Source: CAYZMH01 sp964479445
GTDB taxonomy: Bacteria; Bacteroidota; Bacteroidia; Bacteroidales; GCA-2748055
DNA: 10,841 bases
NCBI GenBank assembly: GCA_964479445.1
Contig: CAYZMH010000096.1
Location: 1 to 10,841 of the forward strand
Direction: 5' to 3'
Shown: piece by piece, positions 7,072 through 10,841 of the stretch
How the letters are laid out: every line of letters starts with the position of its first letter
How positions within the stretch are numbered: the first letter of the stretch is position 1
Program-made: the position numbers and the translations under genes
Notes under the pieces: model-generated
What the model was told of the DNA's origin: nothing
What the model saw: only the letters and a program-made list of their open reading frames with translations
Database searches by the model: none

Positions 7072-9210
7072 ATGGCAACGCTAGAGAACATTCGTAACAG
7101 AGCCGGGATCCTGGTCATGGTGGTGATAGGCCTGGCCATGCTGGGATTTATCCTGGGGGATTTCAATGTCTCCCCAAACAATACGGTTGCAGAAATTGCC
7201 GGCAAGACTTTCTCCGCACAGGACTACCAGGAAGCGCGTAATAAACTGAGAAGTTTTTACGAAATGAACTACGGGCAGAACCTGGACCCTGAAATGGAGA
7301 AACAGATCGAAACGGAGACATGGAACCGGCTGGTTCGTGAAACCGTGATGAATGAAGTATACCGGGATGTGAAGATAAGGGTGAGTACCGACGAGCTCAA
7401 GGCCATGGTTACGGGCGGACAGAATTTCGGTACCGGCAGCAGTAACGTGGCTTTCAACGAACCCCACCCGATTGTAAAACAGATGTTCTCGAATCCGCAA
7501 ACCGGTGAGTTCAACCGGTATATCATGGTTAACTACTTCAATTCGCTGAACCGGGAAGAGTACGCCCAGGAGAAGCGCAGGTGGAAGTTCATCGAAGACG
7601 AGATCGTCAACGAGCGGAAGAACCAGAAATATATGACACTGGTATCCAAAGGGCTCCGCCCCTCATCCCTTGAGGTGAAAGACCACTACATGGAGAATGG
7701 CAAATCGGTGGATTTCCGGTTTGTATCCCGCAATTTCGCTGCGGTATCGGATGATGAGATCACGATCTCCGATTCGGATATCAAATCCTATTATGACAAC
7801 CACATTGAGTCCTATCAGCAGGAAGCCTCCAGGAGCATTGATTATGTTGTGTTCGAGGTAGTTCCCAGCGATGAAGATGATGAAAATGCCCGGCTCTGGA
7901 CACAGCAGACGCGTGCGGAATTCTCCCGTATGGAGGGAGATAAGGTGGTTTCGTATGTAAACAGCGTTTCGGATGAACCTTTTGATACGCGGTATTACTC
8001 GATCCCGGAACTGAATTCGCTGGTTCGCGACTCACTGCTGTACGCGGAGGATACCGAAATATTCGGACCTTACTACGAGAATGAATCCTATAAACTCTCC
8101 CGGATTCATGACCAGCAGTATCGTCCCGACTCTGTCAGGGCACGCCATATCCTGATAGGCTATTCCATTGTCGGATCTGCCGAAAGGGCCGAAACGCTGG
8201 CTGACAGCCTTATGACCGTACTGGAGGAGGGAGGCGATTTCCGTGCGCTGGCCATGGAGTACTCGGCTGACGAAAATAACAGCAGCATCGGCGGAGACCT
8301 GGGGTGGTTTAACGAAGGAGAGATGGAGACGGAATTTAACGATGCCTGTTTCGAAAACTCCACCGGCGACCTGGTGACCGCTACCACACAGTATGGGATC
8401 CATATTATCCGGATTGATGACCAGAGCCGCCCCGTGGAGAAAGTTCAGGTTGCCACCATCGTTCACAATGTAATACCAAGTAATGCCACCGACCAGGAGT
8501 ATTATAACCGGGCGGTGAAATTCAGGAGCAAAGCCACCAACCTGGAGAAATTCGAAGAGCAGGCCACGGAATTCGGACTTGATCCCAGGGTGGTGCCCAC
8601 TATCACAAAGGATCAGCGTACCGTCCCCGGCCTTGAAAATCCCGTGGAAATCATAGGGTGGGCCTTTAGCGCCGAGCTTGAGGACGTAAGCAACATCTTT
8701 GTATTGGAAGACAAATATGTGGTTGCTGCGCTGTCGGAAGTAAATGAAGAGGGGTATGCCGATCTCGAATCGGTGCGCAGTGAAATTGAAGTTGCTGTGA
8801 AAAAAGAGAAAAAAGGCGAGAAGATTGGTTCGGAAATGGAGCAAAAGATGGATGGCGCAACTGATCTGGATGCATTTGCCGCACGGGAGAATCTGAGTGT
8901 CGGTGAAGCCTCCCAGGTGAAATTCGCCAATGCCTATGTAACCGGTATCGGGATGGAACCCTTCGTGGTGGGTGCCTCCATGCACCTTCCGGTGGACCTG
9001 ATGAGTGGTCCGTTTATCGGTGACAACGGCGTTTTCCTCATCTCCGTTACAAACCGGAATGTGCCCGACGAGCAGGGCAACATGAGTGCTTCCGAAAACC
9101 GCTTACAGTACTCCCTGCAGGCCCGCACCAACTATGAAGCATACAATGCGCTGGTTGAACATGCGGATGTGGAAGATAACCGGCTCAAAGTCTTTTACGG
9201 AAGAAGATAA
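7072..9210 (+). CDS. Membrane-anchored peptidyl-prolyl isomerase, PpiD/SurA-like
   Basis: This 712-residue protein is a periplasmic folding factor that should catalyse cis-trans isomerisation of X-Pro bonds and act as a chaperone for exported proteins. A short cytosolic N-terminus (MATLENIRNRAG) precedes one transmembrane helix (about 12-29), giving PpiD topology. A SurA_N-type chaperone region follows (about 33-230). The parvulin (PPIC) domain spans about 354-450, from RARHILIGYS to IHIIRIDD. The expected active-site positions look filled: His359, Asp400, the GGDLGWF segment (407-413), Met418, Phe422 and His444. From Val455 to about 590 there is a second, degenerate isomerase-like region ending in a Lys/Glu-rich helix, then a C-terminal domain. 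The protein is longer than E. coli PpiD (623 residues), as is common in Bacteroidota. It has its own promoter and converges with ftsZ. It could also be called SurA, but the membrane anchor favours PpiD. Confidence 0.92.
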   Translation: MATLENIRNRAGILVMVVIGLAMLGFILGDFNVSPNNTVAEIAGKTFSAQDYQEARNKLRSFYEMNYGQNLDPEMEKQIETETWNRLVRETVMNEVYRDVKIRVSTDELKAMVTGGQNFGTGSSNVAFNEPHPIVKQMFSNPQTGEFNRYIMVNYFNSLNREEYAQEKRRWKFIEDEIVNERKNQKYMTLVSKGLRPSSLEVKDHYMENGKSVDFRFVSRNFAAVSDDEITISDSDIKSYYDNHIESYQQEASRSIDYVVFEVVPSDEDDENARLWTQQTRAEFSRMEGDKVVSYVNSVSDEPFDTRYYSIPELNSLVRDSLLYAEDTEIFGPYYENESYKLSRIHDQQYRPDSVRARHILIGYSIVGSAERAETLADSLMTVLEEGGDFRALAMEYSADENNSSIGGDLGWFNEGEMETEFNDACFENSTGDLVTATTQYGIHIIRIDDQSRPVEKVQVATIVHNVIPSNATDQEYYNRAVKFRSKATNLEKFEEQATEFGLDPRVVPTITKDQRTVPGLENPVEIIGWAFSAELEDVSNIFVLEDKYVVAALSEVNEEGYADLESVRSEIEVAVKKEKKGEKIGSEMEQKMDGATDLDAFAARENLSVGEASQVKFANAYVTGIGMEPFVVGASMHLPVDLMSGPFIGDNGVFLISVTNRNVPDEQGNMSASENRLQYSLQARTNYEAYNALVEHADVEDNRLKVFYGRR

Positions 9211-9247
9211 AGATACCGGCGGGGAATCCCCCTGCTGACCTTATAGT

Positions 9248-9282
9248 AAAAAAGCTGTCTGGTTGGAATCAGACAGCTTTTT
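9248..9282. terminator. Bidirectional terminator between the ppiD-like gene and ftsZ
   Basis: A perfect 13-bp stem pairs 9249-9261 (AAAAAGCTGTCTG) with 9270-9282 (CAGACAGCTTTTT) around an 8-nt loop, GTTGGAAT. On the plus strand it ends in five T, and on the minus strand in a run of six T from A9248-A9253. It can therefore stop transcription of both converging genes, sitting 38 nt after the plus-strand stop and 65 nt after the ftsZ stop. Two smaller GC-rich hairpins flank it: GGGG-AAT-CCCC at 9221-9231 and CCGGG/CCCGG at 9303-9319. Neither has its own T tract. Confidence 0.9.
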
Positions 9283-9346
9283 CTTTCAGGCAACTTGTAA
9301 ATCCGGGATCCTACCCCGGCCTATTCAGGATTAAAATCAGTTCGTA

Positions 9347-10789
9347 TCAGTCCACATTATCATGCAGGTACGAATTATCGGGCCGCAGTTTGGGCGGATC
9401 TTTATCATCGTCCGACAACCGGTACCGTGACACTTCGTCACTTTCGGAATGCTTGCTCTTATCGATCTTGATCTTCTTGCGGACATAGGCAGGTACATTC
9501 TCCATCTCATCGATCTCGTAGTCCCTGGAATCTTTGGAGTATCCTGCCTCCTTGAGTTTTTCATGAGTTTCCCGGAGGTTCCTGACCCGCTCGGCCAGCT
9601 TTTTATCCCGCTTATCTTTCTCCTCCTTGCTCTTCTGCTCGTCCAGCAGGACATACTCCTCCGACCCCTCTTCATTGGTCCGCGTACTGAACTCAAGGGT
9701 AGCCTGGGTCGGACGGGCCTCACTGTCGGGGTTGTCGGTCACATTGGACCGGGATTTTGCCGAATCCCGCAACGGAACCTTATGCAGCTGTTTTTTACCT
9801 ACATAGAGCTCCGGGATGCTGTTCATCTCGAATCCCGTGGCGATAATGGTCACACAGATTTTATCTTCCAGGGCATCATCATGTCCGATCCCCCAGATAA
9901 GCGTGGTGTCTTTTGAGGAGGAGTTAATAACAAAATCGGTGATCTCCGAAATCTCATCCATGGTGATCTCCTCGCTGCCCGAAGTGATATTCAGGAGAAC
10001 ACTGCGTGCCCCGGTGATCTCATTGTCGTTGAGCAAAGGGGATGTAATTGCCGACTCAATGGCTTTGACCGAACGGTTTTCCCCGTCTGCAATCCCGGAT
10101 CCCAGGATGGCCACACCGCTATCGGTCATCACCGTCTGCACATCGGCAAAATCCACATTGATGTATCCGTGAACGGTAATGATCTCGGCGATCCCTTTCG
10201 CCGCAGTGGCAAGCACATCATCAGCCCTGTCAAACGCTTCACTGATGCGGAGGTTCCCGTGTATCTCCCGCAATTTTTCATTATTAATGACCAGCAGCGA
10301 GTCCACATGATCCTTCAGTTCATTGATGCCGTGAATGGCCTGGTTGATCCGGTCAGGACCTTCAAACTTGAACGGGATGGTGATGATAGCAACAGTGAGG
10401 ATCCCCCGTTCCCGGGCCGCTTTGGCAATCACCGGGGCTGCCCCGGTTCCTGTTCCGCCTCCCATCCCGGCGGTAATAAATACCATGCTGGTATTGGTGG
10501 ACAGTACCTCGTTGATCTCATCCAGGCTCTCCAGGGCAGCCTGTCTTCCCACCTCCGGTTTACTCCCGGCACCCCGTCCTTCGGTGAGGGTATCTCCAAG
10601 CTGGATCCTGACGGAGACCGGACTGTTATTCAGTGCCTGCGCATCGGTATTGCAGACCACAAAGTTAACATCGCGAATCCCCTTGTGATACATGTGGTTC
10701 ACAGCGTTACTGCCGCCGCCGCCCACACCGATCACTTTGATGATCGATGACCGTTCGGGGGCGAGATCAAAATTCATAAGTTCATCCAT
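9347..10789 (-). CDS. ftsZ: Cell division GTPase FtsZ
   Basis: FtsZ is the tubulin-like GTPase that polymerises into the cytokinetic Z ring at midcell. The 480-residue protein has GVGGGGSNAV (21-30), the tubulin signature GGGTGTG (110-116), FEGPDR (142-147) for guanine binding, and the T7 synergy loop NVDFADV (211-217) that completes the active site of the next subunit. The globular part ends near residue 330. A variable, highly charged linker (about 340-425) includes a Lys/Glu-rich helix that could form a coiled coil. Next is MENVPAYVRKK (429-439), which resembles the conserved C-terminal peptide that binds FtsA-type partners. Unusually, about 40 further polar residues follow, ending in LHDNVD. 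The start is supported by the family N-terminus and an upstream AAGGA. It is probably the last gene of a division cluster whose ftsA/ftsQ would lie beyond the right edge. Confidence 0.98.
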   Translation of the reverse strand: MDELMNFDLAPERSSIIKVIGVGGGGSNAVNHMYHKGIRDVNFVVCNTDAQALNNSPVSVRIQLGDTLTEGRGAGSKPEVGRQAALESLDEINEVLSTNTSMVFITAGMGGGTGTGAAPVIAKAARERGILTVAIITIPFKFEGPDRINQAIHGINELKDHVDSLLVINNEKLREIHGNLRISEAFDRADDVLATAAKGIAEIITVHGYINVDFADVQTVMTDSGVAILGSGIADGENRSVKAIESAITSPLLNDNEITGARSVLLNITSGSEEITMDEISEITDFVINSSSKDTTLIWGIGHDDALEDKICVTIIATGFEMNSIPELYVGKKQLHKVPLRDSAKSRSNVTDNPDSEARPTQATLEFSTRTNEEGSEEYVLLDEQKSKEEKDKRDKKLAERVRNLRETHEKLKEAGYSKDSRDYEIDEMENVPAYVRKKIKIDKSKHSESDEVSRYRLSDDDKDPPKLRPDNSYLHDNVD

Positions 10790-10792
10790 AAT

Positions 10793-10798
10793 TCCTTC
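10793..10798 (-). promoter_or_regulatory. Ribosome-binding site of ftsZ
   Basis: Read on the minus strand, GAAGGA lies three bases upstream of the ftsZ ATG (10787-10789). It is one of the few clear Shine-Dalgarno-like sites in this window, although the spacing is short. It supports the chosen start, MDELMNF, over the internal ATG four codons later. The bases beyond (10801-10841) contain no convincing end of an upstream gene and no clear promoter. Confidence 0.5.
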
Positions 10799-10841
10799 TG
10801 TTTTGCATTCTACATCGGAGGGTACAACGCTACATGTTCAC

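Noticed and set aside
8032..8985. 317-codon open frame on the minus strand inside the ppiD-like gene
   Set aside because: It is fully antisense to a well-supported gene with catalytic motifs. Its translation is low in complexity, rich in His, Phe and Gly, and shows no recognisable domain. Codon bias of the sense gene explains the long open frame.
9221..9231. GGGG-AAT-CCCC mini-hairpin after the ppiD-like gene as a separate terminator or REP element
   Set aside because: It has only four base pairs, no T tract and no second copy in the window. The strong hairpin at 9248-9282 already accounts for termination.
10169..10750. 193-codon plus-strand open frame opposite ftsZ (also others at 9449-9916 and 9816-10172)
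   Set aside because: They are antisense shadows of the highly conserved ftsZ. The proteins have no domain, signal peptide or plausible start region.
10810..10839. Possible ftsA C-terminus (EHVALYPPM then TAG) on the minus strand at the right edge
   Set aside because: Only nine residues are visible and they do not resemble the amphipathic membrane-targeting helix expected at the end of FtsA. Another frame is also open, so no call is possible.

Overview
The window looks like ordinary chromosomal core sequence from a member of the Bacteroidota, most likely the Bacteroidales or a related marine or anaerobic lineage. This rests on the gene content and order: a type III pantothenate kinase, then a FadL-like barrel, a TPR protein, a lipoprotein LptC, a CorC-like protein and a PpiD-like isomerase. 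It also rests on signal peptides ending just before Gln, the near absence of Shine-Dalgarno sites, and promoter-like elements of the TTG / TAnnTTTG type. No tRNA, rRNA, mobile element, CRISPR array or phage gene was seen.

Layout. Positions 1-1356 hold the 3' part of mfd (transcription-repair coupling factor), cut by the window edge. It is followed closely by coaX, an outer-membrane beta-barrel gene that overlaps coaX by 29 nt, and a secreted TPR protein. A strong hairpin with a T tract (about 4799-4862) closes this block. Directly after it come lptC, a 65-residue two-helix membrane protein and a CNNM/CorC-type protein, packed with overlaps or 1-nt gaps. A 193-nt gap follows with a weak possible terminator and a good Bacteroidota-type promoter, then a long membrane-anchored parvulin isomerase (PpiD/SurA-like). 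That gene converges on ftsZ, which lies on the minus strand, and a symmetric A/T-flanked hairpin (9248-9282) sits between them as a probable bidirectional terminator.

How the genes fit together. Apart from mfd and coaX, the plus-strand genes concern the cell envelope: an outer-membrane barrel, a periplasmic TPR protein, the LPS-transport component LptC, an inner-membrane CorC-like protein and a periplasmic folding factor. ftsZ is probably the last gene of a division cluster entering from the right edge.

I found no convincing new biological system. The points most worth a second look are the small membrane protein between lptC and the corC-like gene, the hairpin placed 4 nt upstream of the lptC start, the shared sequence core of the two terminators, and the charged extension of FtsZ beyond its putative conserved C-terminal peptide.
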